A DNA stretch of 64,000 bases, taken from the NCBI GenBank assembly GCA_031267825.1, contig JAIRYJ010000022.1:1-64000 (forward strand), read 5' to 3'. A model generated the notes under the pieces. The model did not search any database, was not told the origin of the DNA, and saw only the letters and a program-made list of their open reading frames with translations. Every line of letters begins with the position of its first letter. Positions within the stretch are counted from its first letter, which is position 1. The stretch is from Bifidobacteriaceae bacterium (lineage in GTDB: Bacteria; Actinomycetota; Actinomycetes; Actinomycetales; WQXJ01). Made by a program: the position numbers and the translations under genes. This document shows, piece by piece, positions 43,881 to 55,305 of the stretch.

Positions 43881-46286
43881 TTAGTGCATTGAGCCGTTGG
43901 CTGGGAGACTGAGCACAGCATCAGTTCCGCGGCCAGATCTGTTGGGGTAGGCCGTTAGTGTGGCACCCATCCGCCGGATCAGTGCTAAGACGGCTTGCGG
44001 CCGGGGTCCGAGTGCGAGTTGTCCTCTGGTGTCGCCGGGAGCGGCGTCACTGATGGTGACAGTCAGTCGGCCGTTAGTTGTGGTGGCCCTGACCAGGACG
44101 GCTAGGGCTTCAGACTTGGATGTGGCGGCGTCAATGAGTTCCGCCACGACGTGTGCCAGACGTGGGGCTTGGGCCGCTGGGATCAGTTCCCGGGTGCCGA
44201 TCGCCCAACGTACTTGGCGTGGGCGGCCAACTTGGGCCAGCGCTTCACGTAGTACTTCCACCAGGGCGATTGGACCTTCATGTGGGGCTAAAGCGGATAA
44301 GGCGATCTCTTGGGTGGCCGGGAATATTGGGCCGGTCGCTGTCTGGCTGGGTACTGATGCCTGGCTGGGTACTGATGCCTGGCCTTCGGTTATGGCAGCC
44401 AGGGCGGCGGCCATAACCGGTGTCACACCGGGGGGCAGGGCAATGGCTGGGGTGCCGGTTGGTGTTGGGATGCCCGCCAACCCGGCCGGTGGGGTGCCGG
44501 TTGGTGTTGGGATGCCCGCTAGCCCGGCAGGTGGGGTGCCGACCGGTGGGATGCCGGTTGGCGCTGGGATTGCCGCCGCTGTGGCCGCTTGGGGAGCGGC
44601 CTGCGGTTGTGGTGTCAACAGTGGAATCGCTGGGAGCGCACCGGGGGATGTGTTTCCGGTTCGTGGTGTGGCTGTCTGGGTGGCGGACCGCAACGCGGGA
44701 GGCGCTGACGCCAGCAGTGGGATGGCAGGACCGGTCGGCTGAGCACCACTTGGTGGCGCTGCGACAGCGCTGCTTTGAGCTGAACCTACCGCACCAGCGA
44801 CGGCCCCGATCGGTGGCTCAGCGGCGAGCGATTCGAGGTGGGCGCTCTGTGACGGCGCCATGCCAAGGCCAGCTGATCCTGCGAGGCCAGGAGCTTGTGG
44901 CAGGGGTGTGAATTGGCCGGAAGGTGGCACTTCGAAGATAGGCGGACCGCCCGGCCCCCACTGGACTTGGCTTAGTTGAGCCGCCGCCATGGCTTCCAGC
45001 GCGGCGTTGGTTTGAGCCGCGACGGGGCCGCCAGAGTCAGATGTCAGGCCGTCCGCCGGTGATATGGCCGATGCCGCCGGGTTGGCCCAGCCCACCACGG
45101 CTGGGGCGCTGGGGACGGCGGGGGTAAGCCCGGGGATGCCGCCCGCGGCCGGGATTGGGTTGGCCGGGGCTGGGATGACCGGTGCGGTGCCTGGAACTGG
45201 TGCCGCTGGCAGTGCACCGGGGGCGGCCGGAGTAGCTAAAGCGGCGGCGGCGACGGCTGGGGCTGGGATGGCTGGTGCGGTGCCTGGAACTGGTGCTGTT
45301 GGCAGTGCGCTGGGGATGTCCGGGTTGCCAGGGGTGGCTGGAGTGGCTGGAGTGGTGGCGGCGTCTGGAGTGGTGGCGGCGGCGACCGCTGGGCTGGCAT
45401 CTGCCCCGGCAGCGGCGGTGGGTGCTTGGCCGACAAGCGTCACGGCCTCTTGAGGAACTGGGCCGGGCGCGGCGCCCGCCTGCCCGCCAGGTTGGTAAGC
45501 CACCGGTGCGGAAGGCTCTAGACGCTGGTAGATGGGAGTTTCTTGAGCCGGGGCAGCCCGAGGACTATGACGCCCGCCCGCACCGATTCGTATCAGGATC
45601 AACTCCAGGCGTTCAGATATTGAGCCGGTCCGCCCAGCTAGGCGTATCAGCACAAAGACCAATCCCGCCAAGCACAACAGAAGCGCCACAAGCCCCACGA
45701 CCAGCCGCGCTAAGGCCGAAGTCCTCATCGATTCGGCCGCGCCGACCAAATTCTCCAAGGCGCGATCAGGCGAAGCCCCGTTGGTTCCGGCCATTGACTT
45801 GTTGGCGTAGTCGTTGGCGGCCGACGCCAAGACCGGATCAGATACGGCCCGCGCCAGAGTGACGGGCAAGGCGCGCAAAACTGAAGGGTTGGCACCGCCA
45901 GATGAGTCGGCTCGGGCGTCCGCTAGTCGGCCGACCGGATCACGCAGCAGGGCGATCCCATCAGCCGCGCCTGATTGTGAACTGGCGGGCAAAGAATTGA
46001 GATCAAGCTTGCTGGCCGAATCACCCAAGGCGGCGAACGCTTGATCGGTCGCATCAGGCGAGCCGCTAGACATTTCCAGAGTGCGGGCCACCAACGCCAA
46101 ATCAACATCCTGTAGCACGTGAGCCAACGCCTGGTCGCGTCCAGTTGAACCAACATCCCCGATCGCGCCAACAACGATCACCAACGACGTGACCACACCA
46201 AGCGTCAGCACAATCAGCGAAGCGAGAGCCAAGCCGCGGCGGGAGGGTGGCGCCTGGCTAGGCTCTTCGGTCGCTACCGGGTTCAT
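43881..46286 (-). CDS. membrane protein with Ala/Pro-rich linker and degenerate histidine-kinase ATPase domain
   Basis: 801 residues. Two membrane helices (about 18-40 and 205-227) bracket an outer domain of about 165 residues. A low-complexity Ala/Pro/Gly region of about 400 residues with internal repeats (APVPGTAPAIPAPA; GIPTPTGTPPAGL) follows. The last 120 residues resemble a HATPase_c domain (RLAHVVAELIDAAT, LVRATTTNGRLTVTISD, GRGTDAVLSLP). The N-box Asn is replaced (ELIDAA) and the G1 box reads DAAPGD. There is no H box. It is probably not an active kinase. The layout recalls nitrate/nitrite-sensing and conservon-type CvnA kinases of actinobacteria. Confidence 0.65.
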   Translation of the reverse strand: MNPVATEEPSQAPPSRRGLALASLIVLTLGVVTSLVIVVGAIGDVGSTGRDQALAHVLQDVDLALVARTLEMSSGSPDATDQAFAALGDSASKLDLNSLPASSQSGAADGIALLRDPVGRLADARADSSGGANPSVLRALPVTLARAVSDPVLASAANDYANKSMAGTNGASPDRALENLVGAAESMRTSALARLVVGLVALLLCLAGLVFVLIRLAGRTGSISERLELILIRIGAGGRHSPRAAPAQETPIYQRLEPSAPVAYQPGGQAGAAPGPVPQEAVTLVGQAPTAAAGADASPAVAAATTPDAATTPATPATPGNPDIPSALPTAPVPGTAPAIPAPAVAAAALATPAAPGALPAAPVPGTAPVIPAPANPIPAAGGIPGLTPAVPSAPAVVGWANPAASAISPADGLTSDSGGPVAAQTNAALEAMAAAQLSQVQWGPGGPPIFEVPPSGQFTPLPQAPGLAGSAGLGMAPSQSAHLESLAAEPPIGAVAGAVGSAQSSAVAAPPSGAQPTGPAIPLLASAPPALRSATQTATPRTGNTSPGALPAIPLLTPQPQAAPQAATAAAIPAPTGIPPVGTPPAGLAGIPTPTGTPPAGLAGIPTPTGTPAIALPPGVTPVMAAALAAITEGQASVPSQASVPSQTATGPIFPATQEIALSALAPHEGPIALVEVLREALAQVGRPRQVRWAIGTRELIPAAQAPRLAHVVAELIDAATSKSEALAVLVRATTTNGRLTVTISDAAPGDTRGQLALGPRPQAVLALIRRMGATLTAYPNRSGRGTDAVLSLPANGSMH
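44446..44535 (-). repeat. 42-bp tandem repeat coding the linker of the kinase-like protein
   Basis: ggggtgccggttggtgttgg recurs 42 bp later with small changes, then degrades. Two further duplications in this gene are an 18-bp repeat near 44340 and a 93-bp repeat (45181 versus 45274). All keep the reading frame. Confidence 0.8.
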
Positions 46287-46401
46287 TCAACATCCTGAAA
46301 CTGTGCTGTGGATCCACATTGGTTGGCCGACTCCTTCCGGTCCAGGCCAAGGCGCCGACCAGGCTCTTGAGGTGGTCACTTAAGAACCTAGCCAGCGGCC
46401 G

Positions 46402-47961
46402 CTACTTGTCGGGGGCGGCGCGCCAGGGGACGCGCGGCCCAGGCTTCTTCGGGGCCGACGGGCTGGCCTGTCCGGGTGTGCCACTGGTCGGCGGCTGACC
46501 GGCGGCTGGTGGTTTCGGGCCAGTGCCCGGGGTGGGCGCCTGAGCCGGCGGCGTGCCATTCGGAACACCAGCCGGTGCGGCTGGGCCGCTGGCGGCCGGG
46601 GTTGGCGCTGGGCCGCCCGGCGTGAACTGAGCCGGTGCGGCCTGGCCGGCCGTTACCGGACTGGGAGTCGCAGCACTGGAAGTCGCCGCACTGGAGGTTA
46701 CCGGGCCGGGAGCTACCGCACTGGCACCGGCTCCGGTCGCCGAAGTAGCTGGAGCGGTGCCCGCCGAAGCCGCAGACGCCGCAGACGCCGCGGCTGGGGA
46801 ACTAGCCGCGGCCGGAGTACTGGGGCTCCGGGCAGTGGTCGGCGCGAAAGGCACCCGGGGTTTCCTCGGAGGAGTGGTCTTAGCTGGCGTGTCCTGACCG
46901 GACCGCCCAGCGGTGGCCTGCCCGCCTCCAGCACCAATCTCAGCTACGGCCGGGCCTGAAGGCTGGCCACCAGAGCTGGTGGCGGGCTTAGCCTTGGCAC
47001 CAGCCGGGCCTGAAACTGGAGGAGCGGCCGCTGCGGCGGCAACCGCTGGACTGGCGGGAACCGGGGCGGCGGCATGGTCCACTTGTGACTTAGTGGCAGG
47101 CAACTCGGGTGTCGGTTTGGTGGCGGCCGAGACCCGGGCCCGGACTGTCGCAGCCCGGCCAGCGGGACGCGGCTCCCTGGCCCACGACTTCCACTTGATG
47201 GCCAGCAACACCCACAAAGCGATCCCGATAACGCCACAAACCCCGCCGATGGTCCACAACACCGGAGGCCCACCCATGGCATCGTCAGCCTTGACCGCGC
47301 TATCCGCCCTCAACACCTCGAGCGCGGCCGTTCGCGGGTCATCTGGTGGGACCTCGACGTCGGAGCGTGGCGGGATATTGGTCCGCGGGTCCATGACGCC
47401 GGCGAAAACCTCAGCGGTTGGCCGCAAATCCTGGTTAGAGAAGATGTCAGATGCCTTGACGGCCAAGTTGTGAACCGCTTCGCGTAAGGTGTCGAACGTG
47501 GCTGGCAGTTCCGTACCGGCTGGCGTGCCGGTGGTCAGTTCGATCCGCGCCGCCTGGACCCGGCCCGCCGGGTCCTCCAGCAGCAACCGGGTCTGCTGAT
47601 CAGCCTCGCTGTCTGACAGGTTCAAGTTCCCAAGGCCGAACTGGTCAAGCGCGGTCGCCAAGCCGTCAGCCGCCGTGTTGAGGAAATCTTCGTTGATGAT
47701 GGCGCCAGTCGTGTTGGCTTGGCGGTTGCTTAGCTCGGTGTACAACGCCCGGTCAATAGTGTTACCCGCCTCCAGTAAGTCCACTAAACGCTGGTCGGCC
47801 TGGGTGTCTGAGCGGCGATCGTATGACACCAACCCGAAAGCCAAATAGGCGGCCGCCAGACCTGTCACAACCGCGGCGATGATGATGACAATTAACCGCC
47901 GGTTTTGCTTCCAGACACTGGGAGCTACGGGTGATGACGGTGTCAACGGGGTTGGCGTCAT
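46402..47961 (-). CDS. membrane protein with outer sensor-like domain and Ala/Pro-rich cytoplasmic tail
   Basis: 519 residues; ATG 47961 has GGAGA nine bases upstream. Two membrane helices (about 22-44 and 225-247) enclose a helical outer domain of about 175 residues. That domain has repeated Asp/Glu/Arg patterns (RSDTQADQRLVDLLEAGNTI) like a four-helix sensory bundle. The cytoplasmic tail is basic at first, then about 230 residues of Ala, Pro, Thr, Ser and Gly, ending in PKKPGPRVPWRAAPDK. Its plan matches the kinase-like protein downstream, so the two may form a complex across the membrane. No known family recognised. Confidence 0.6.
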   Translation of the reverse strand: MTPTPLTPSSPVAPSVWKQNRRLIVIIIAAVVTGLAAAYLAFGLVSYDRRSDTQADQRLVDLLEAGNTIDRALYTELSNRQANTTGAIINEDFLNTAADGLATALDQFGLGNLNLSDSEADQQTRLLLEDPAGRVQAARIELTTGTPAGTELPATFDTLREAVHNLAVKASDIFSNQDLRPTAEVFAGVMDPRTNIPPRSDVEVPPDDPRTAALEVLRADSAVKADDAMGGPPVLWTIGGVCGVIGIALWVLLAIKWKSWAREPRPAGRAATVRARVSAATKPTPELPATKSQVDHAAAPVPASPAVAAAAAAPPVSGPAGAKAKPATSSGGQPSGPAVAEIGAGGGQATAGRSGQDTPAKTTPPRKPRVPFAPTTARSPSTPAAASSPAAASAASAASAGTAPATSATGAGASAVAPGPVTSSAATSSAATPSPVTAGQAAPAQFTPGGPAPTPAASGPAAPAGVPNGTPPAQAPTPGTGPKPPAAGQPPTSGTPGQASPSAPKKPGPRVPWRAAPDK

Positions 47962-48138
47962 AGCTTACTGGTCTCCTTTTGTTGCGGGCCGGACCTATGG
48001 TGGGCGAGGGGGAATCTGGCATCGCTTGGTATTTTCACCCAACAAGGGCTAGGTAACTGTATCAGTTGGCGTTAGTTAAATGTTGCCATACTAGGTGTTT
48101 CATCACCAGGGCGGGCGGCTCACCGACCAGCCTGATAA

Positions 48139-50698
<2,560 letters not shown>

Positions 50699-50708
<10 letters not shown>

Positions 50709-52045
50709 GACCCACCCTGGCCGCCAACCTCGCATGTGACTGGCACGTCCAAGGCTGTGACGAAATCATCATCGGCCGGTGGAGGTGGCGTCACAGTGCC
50801 ATCACCACCGCCGGTCGCATCAGTGCCAGGCGTGCCACCGCCCGGATCCTCGCCTGTGGCCGTCTGACCAGTATCGTTAGCCACCTTGTAAGGCGTGGTA
50901 CCGGGAATCGGCTGATCCGCCGCCAGCAACTGGAACAGCTCGGAGGCGCCCAACCCACCAAAGCTGGAGCCGCTGCCATATTGCGACAACCTGACCCTTT
51001 GACCGGCCGGCGAAACCGGCACCATGAACAATGAAACGTTCTGCATCTCAACGCTGCGCAAGGCGTAAGCCAACCCAGCCAAAGAACCAACCGATCCCAG
51101 TTCTGGGCTGACAAACAAAGCTGATGTCACAGCTGTCGCGGTCGAATTGAGTTTAGGCAGATCACTCAACGACCCAGACGACAACACCTCATTGATCACT
51201 GTCGCGATGAGCTGCTGTTGACGGTTGATCCGTTTCAAATCCGAGCCGTCCAAATATTCGCCGTTGTAAAACTTGCCTTCCCTGGTCCGGGCGTAAGCCA
51301 AAGCGTCATAACCGTCCAGATGATGCATCCCGGGTTTCAAATCGATTGTGGTTCTCCGCCCGATCAGACCATACGGGACGCAAACATCAACCCCGCCGAG
51401 GGCGTCGACAACAGCGGCGAAACCAGCGAAGTCAACCAGGATAAAAGCGTCCAACGGGATTTGAGTGATCTCCTCGACGGTTTTGAAAACGCAAGCCACG
51501 CCTTCAGTGACGGCTTCAGGGTCACCGCCGGCGCCTTTGCCGAAGGCCTCGTTGATCATCGCTTCGCGCTGTTGGCCGGAAACTGAGCCGTTGGGTGTTT
51601 GGCAAGCCGGTAACGGAACCAGAGTGTCACGCGGGATGGCGACCACATCAACCCGCTGCCGGTCAGCTGAGATGTGGGCGATCATGTTGACGTCATTAAG
51701 CAAGGTTTCCATTGAGTCGCCGACAGCGTAGGCGTTGCCGCCAGCCCTCGAATCAATCGCCGTGATCATGATGTTGACCGCCCGGCCGCCGAACGGATCG
51801 AATGGTGCGGCTTCAGTTGTCGGGGCCTGCTGCGGCGGCTTGGAGTGTTGACCGAGCAAACTACCAATGTCGATGACCTGCATGTTGGATTCAAGCTGGT
51901 GGATTCGTTCGCCCACGGCGACGAAGGCGGCCAGCAGCGTGGAGATCGTCACAGTGGCGACGATTTTCAAAGTGCGGTGACGGATCACCTTGAGGCGGTG
52001 GCGCGCGGGCGGCCGCGTCCCAGATGTCGCGTGGCGCACTTGCAC
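50699..52045 (-). CDS. LytR-CpsA-Psr (LCP) family protein
   Basis: GTG start at 52045 with AGGAGG four bases before. 448 residues with a short cytoplasmic part, one membrane helix (about 28-47) and an LCP domain (about 95-350). The domain shows the conserved Arg/Asp residues, for example MITAIDSRAGGN, VVAIPRDTLVPLP, DLKPGMHHLDGYDALAYARTREG and LKRINRQQQLI. LCP enzymes transfer undecaprenyl-linked glycopolymers such as wall teichoic acid-like polymers or arabinogalactan to peptidoglycan outside the membrane. The C-terminal tail is rich in Gly, Thr and Pro. A second LCP gene lies upstream in the same orientation. Confidence 0.93.
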
Positions 52046-52218
52046 ATATCCTCCTAGGGGTCGGTTGCTGGCAGATTCCGGGTTTTGCCGGATCCAGGTT
52101 AAGCGAGACTCGGGCCGGACCGGTGGTACCGGGGCCCTTTTGCCGTAAGAGTTTTGTGGAGATCAGCAGGTAGGGGGAGCTATTTGCGGTTTCTAGGTGG
52201 TTTCTTGGCATGTCTTAA

Positions 52219-52231
52219 GGACGATGCCGCC
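52219..52231 (+). repeat. dispersed motif GGACGATGCCGCC in a non-coding gap
   Basis: 13-mer copy in the 382-bp gap between the two LCP genes. Confidence 0.85.
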
Positions 52232-52367
52232 CCTCAAGTCCGATCAAACTAGCGGCCTTCGCGCCCCCGGGTAACGTCAGGCTTGGCCTGTTTGGGTCGC
52301 CCCGAGGCGGCTTACCGCAACCCTTGGACAATGGGTTCTTGGGTCACCTGAGCTTGGTCGCCGCTCC

Positions 52368-52435
52368 CTGGTGGCTCAGGCCGGGCCTGGTTCTTAGGTA
52401 CCTGGTGGCTCTGGCCGGGCTTGGTTCTTAGTTAC
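52368..52435. repeat. 34-bp tandem repeat at the 3' end of the second LCP gene
   Basis: ctggtggctcaggccgggcc and ctggtggctctggccgggct start at 52368 and 52402. The second unit contains the TAA stop (52428-52430) of the upstream LCP gene, so this gene's 3' end and the region after it were duplicated. Confidence 0.75.
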
Positions 52436-53948
52436 CCGCCCAGGTTCCCTCAAGGATTTGACGGAAGTCTTCAGCCGATTTTTCGGCGTCGAGCAGCACG
52501 GCTGAACCAATCCCACCGGGCTGGTAATTGAGTGAAGCGATGCTGGGCGCCCCTTGGACACCATTAGGTCCGGCCGCGTTACGCAGGTCCAGCATCATGC
52601 GGCCGAGCGAAAAGATGTTGGTCGCCTGATCGACTTGCAGTGCTTCAGTGCCCGCCCGGGCCAGATCAAGCTGGTGTTCGGGATGCCACAGCAAGGATGG
52701 TTCGATCGCTTTCCCCATGACCGCACTGATCACTTGACGTTGCCGCAGGCCACGGCCAATATCACCGAGCGGGTCGGCTTTGCGCATGCGGCTGAAAGCC
52801 AAGGCTTGGGTGCCGTCAGACAGATGGCAGCCGGCTGTCCACCGCAGCTTTGAGTCGCGGTCGTCAACGTTCGAGTCGTAACACAGTTCGACCCCTCCGA
52901 CGGCGTCAACTAACTCAGTAACCGAACCGAACCCCAATTCGGCGTAATGATCAATATGCATGCCGGTTAGCTGTTGGACGGTTGAAACTAGCAGTTCCGG
53001 CCCGCCAAAGGCATAGGCGGCGTTGATCTTTTGGCCGCCGTGACCGTCGATTTCGACATAGGTGTCACGCGGGATCGAGATCAGAAAACCGCGTCCGTTC
53101 TCAGCTATGTGGATTAGCACGATCGTGTCAGCCCGCTCGCCTGAGGTTGAGTCGTTGACTCCGCCTGAGCCACGCCGGTCTGAACCGGCCACCAGATAGG
53201 TTCGGCCGCTGTCTTGTCCGCCAGGCGCTAAGGCGTCAATTCGCTGCAGCTTAGAGTTGGTCCACCAAGCCAAGCCAGCTGGCCAGGCCGCTGCCAGCAG
53301 TATCAGGACTAATAGGACCGCGAAGAAACGACGCACCGGATGGCGCCGCCGGGCGGGTCTGACGGGCGGGCCTGGTGGTGGGCTACCAGATGGTGCGGTC
53401 CAGGCGGATGGACCAGCATTTGGACTGGCGTAGGTTCTGGGGGCTGGCCCGGCCGTTCGCCGTGGCCCGGCGCCGCCTCCGGGTCTACCGCCCGGAGCGT
53501 ATTGCGGCAGGTCTTGGCGTTGCGGGCGGGGGACTAGCCCAGCATCAATGACTTCGGCGTTGAGTGGTGGCGGGGTGACCCGGCGGTGATGTGGCTCTAC
53601 CGTGGCTGTTGGTTCTGGCGGTGTCTGGGGCGCCAACCTGGTTGGCGCTGTGACAGACGGCCGCTGGCTGGTTGGCCTCGGTCTGGCGGGCCGGGCCGGA
53701 ATTTGGTCTGGTGCCGCTGCGGCCGCTTCAGATGGGTGCGGCAAGGCCGGGCGCCGGGGTGGCGCCACAGGCGGGCGCGGTCTGGTTGGCATGACCTGGC
53801 GGGCTGGTCTTGGTGTGAGATCGGGTACTTGGTCTGGTGTCACCAGCGGCCGTTCACCTCCGGCCCGGCGCCGCCGGATCGGAGGCTCAGCCGACTGCCC
53901 GGCCGGTTCGGCGGGTGCTGGGTCATTCGGTCTGGCCATCTCCGCCAT
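52428..53948 (-). CDS. LytR-CpsA-Psr (LCP) family protein with long proline-rich N terminus
   Basis: About 506 residues if started at ATG 53948 (MAEMARPND); the ORF track starts 28 codons earlier. The cytoplasmic N terminus (about 210 residues) is Pro/Arg/Ala-rich and low in complexity. One membrane helix (RRFFAVLLVLILLAAAWPAGLAWW) and an LCP domain follow, with TYLVAGSDRRGS, ISIPRDTYVEIDG, QALAFSRMRKADPLGDIGRGLRQRQV. Expected to attach glycopolymers to peptidoglycan. The long disordered N terminus is a common actinobacterial variation and could be a phosphorylation or interaction region. Confidence 0.9.
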   Translation of the reverse strand: MAEMARPNDPAPAEPAGQSAEPPIRRRRAGGERPLVTPDQVPDLTPRPARQVMPTRPRPPVAPPRRPALPHPSEAAAAAPDQIPARPARPRPTSQRPSVTAPTRLAPQTPPEPTATVEPHHRRVTPPPLNAEVIDAGLVPRPQRQDLPQYAPGGRPGGGAGPRRTAGPAPRTYASPNAGPSAWTAPSGSPPPGPPVRPARRRHPVRRFFAVLLVLILLAAAWPAGLAWWTNSKLQRIDALAPGGQDSGRTYLVAGSDRRGSGGVNDSTSGERADTIVLIHIAENGRGFLISIPRDTYVEIDGHGGQKINAAYAFGGPELLVSTVQQLTGMHIDHYAELGFGSVTELVDAVGGVELCYDSNVDDRDSKLRWTAGCHLSDGTQALAFSRMRKADPLGDIGRGLRQRQVISAVMGKAIEPSLLWHPEHQLDLARAGTEALQVDQATNIFSLGRMMLDLRNAAGPNGVQGAPSIASLNYQPGGIGSAVLLDAEKSAEDFRQILEGTWAGN

Positions 53949-54087
53949 AGTAATTGCCGACGGCCGCTTGGCCGTGGTCCGGCCGGGGCGTGTTAGCGTC
54001 TGGCGGTCTGGGTTGATCCGGCCGCATCGCACCCGTCGGACTTGGCCTGCCTGACTTGGGGTGCCCTTCGACGGTGCGTATCGACGC

Positions 54088-54120
54088 CGAAAACTAATTC
54101 CTCCGGGGAATTAGTTTTCG
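54088..54120. terminator. strong bidirectional hairpin CGAAAACTAATTCC / GGAATTAGTTTTCG (copy C)
   Basis: Perfect 14-bp arms (54088-54101, 54107-54120) with a 5-nt loop and A/T-rich outer ends, giving U-runs on both strands: a good intrinsic terminator. It lies between nitroreductase and LCP genes. Confidence 0.88.
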
Positions 54121-54156
54121 TCTCCTTCGATGTCAAACGCCGGTCCCACGCTCTTC

Positions 54157-54207
54157 AGTGACCCAGGAATTGAACCCGGTGGGGTTAAAACCAGCCACTG
54201 GGTCACT
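54157..54207 (-). other. tRNA-like hairpin: T-arm sequence inside a 10-bp inverted repeat
   Basis: Arms AGTGACCCAG (54157-54166) and CTGGGTCACT (54198-54207) are perfectly complementary. On the minus strand, CCGGG-TTCAATT-CCTGG reads like a tRNA T-arm, and the following GTCACT pairs with the other end like an acceptor stem. Only about 22 nt lie where D- and anticodon arms belong, so this is not a functional tRNA. Confidence 0.5.
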
Positions 54208-54240
54208 TTCCTGGGGACTGGGCGGTGCTGGAATCTGGCG

Positions 54241-54255
54241 CCGGGTGATACCCGG
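54241..54255 (-). terminator. small hairpin just after the nitroreductase stop
   Basis: CCGGGT-gat-ACCCGG, 15 bases past the stop at 54270. With the tRNA-like hairpin and copy C it makes three successive stems in this 321-bp gap. Confidence 0.5.
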
Positions 54256-54269
54256 ACTTTGGCGCCGGG

Positions 54270-54980
54270 TTAGGTGTAGTAGATCTCGATGGCAAAGGCA
54301 CCGGCTTGGTTGGCTGGGATGGCCTTGGTGACAATGCGGCCCTCATGCTGGAGAGCCAAGGCGGCATGCCGGGCGGCGATCCCAAGAGAAATCTTGTCCA
54401 TCTTCTTGGCCAAGATCAGGCGCATCGCGCCACGCGGATGATGGATTAGCCGGACCAAGCCGTCTTCGAACGCGAGGCGCCAGGGTTGGTCATTGACACC
54501 CGACGGGGCTAAGCGGACAGCTTGGGCGACGCCGTTGTCCTGATCTGAGATGCGTGCCAGATCCAGGCGGTCAGCCGCGTCCCGCGGACGCGCTGGCTCA
54601 CTAGTACGGCCAAAAGCTAACGCGATGGTGTAATCCGGCCGGGAAGCTTTCGGTTTGGCCATCCCAAGCCAGTGGGAACCGAGCCCTTTGGCCTGAACTG
54701 CCAGTTCAACGGCTTGCAAAACGTAACCCGCGTTGGCGAAGGCAGCGTCGGTTTGCTCTGTGAAGGCCAATAGATAGTGCGGTGGTGGTGACCCTTTGAT
54801 AGTTGACATGCCTTCGTTGACCTGATCAGGGCTGGCCACATCAAGCTCGATTGATTGACCTTCGATCTGGTCAGCGCTGCGGGCCAGGGCCAAAATGTCC
54901 TGAAGAGCCTCCTGGTTCAAAGGATCGCCGTCAAAGCTGTGAGCGGCGTGGCGGGAAAAGATGGCGGAATAGGAGTCCAT
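54270..54980 (-). CDS. nitroreductase-family flavoprotein (TM-nitroreductase group)
   Basis: 236 residues. Opening RHAAHSFDGDPLNQEAL and the HWLGMAKPK loop fit the putative TM-nitroreductase group, in which two half-repeats bind FMN; the second half shows LAPSGVNDQPWRLAFEDG, the usual flavin contact region. It should reduce nitro or quinone-like compounds with NAD(P)H in the cytoplasm, but the natural substrate is unknown. Single-gene unit followed by three hairpins. Confidence 0.82.
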   Translation of the reverse strand: MDSYSAIFSRHAAHSFDGDPLNQEALQDILALARSADQIEGQSIELDVASPDQVNEGMSTIKGSPPPHYLLAFTEQTDAAFANAGYVLQAVELAVQAKGLGSHWLGMAKPKASRPDYTIALAFGRTSEPARPRDAADRLDLARISDQDNGVAQAVRLAPSGVNDQPWRLAFEDGLVRLIHHPRGAMRLILAKKMDKISLGIAARHAALALQHEGRIVTKAIPANQAGAFAIEIYYT

Positions 54981-55110
54981 TCCTCAAGGCTAGTCCGGGT
55001 GGCCAGTGTCGCTGTGGGCATTGCTGGTTGGTTCAGCACCGAATAGATAGCCGGATAGTTGGTGTTCGCTTGGTGCGGGTCTGGTGTGGGTGCGGCTTCC
55101 ACCGGATCTG

Positions 55111-55250
55111 GCGCGGCCTAGGAGGGTGTTGAAGAACACCCTTCGCGGCCCAAGTTGACGCGGTGTGAGCGAAGCTCTCGCCAGCGGAAACGCCGCGACA
55201 AGGCGCTGGGAGACCGCCTAGGAGCCTGTTAAACGACAGGCTCTTAGGGG
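55111..55250. repeat. pair of related hairpins with shared CCTAGGAG lead
   Basis: Hairpin 1 (55123-55142): AGGGTGTT-gaag-AACACCCT. Hairpin 2 (55217-55248): CCTAGGAGCCTGT-taaacg-ACAGGCTCTTAGG, 14 bp with one wobble. Both are preceded by CCTAGGAG but the stem bases differ while still pairing. They fill the 325-bp gap between the nitroreductase start and the glycosyltransferase gene; no gene is seen there. Confidence 0.7.
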
Positions 55251-55305
55251 GCGGCTGGTTTGGCGGCTGGGGGAGCGTGCCGCTGGGCGTCTTAGAATTG
55301 GGTTT

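Noticed and set aside
43881-46286. active histidine kinase
   Set aside because: No H box, and N and G1 boxes are altered, so an enzymatic call is not supported.
53340-54054. plus-strand ORFs opposite the LCP and other Pro-rich genes
   Set aside because: They are antisense shadows of low-complexity GC-rich coding regions.
54157-54207. functional tRNA gene
   Set aside because: T-arm is convincing but only about 22 nt separate the acceptor strand and T-arm; no anticodon arm fits.
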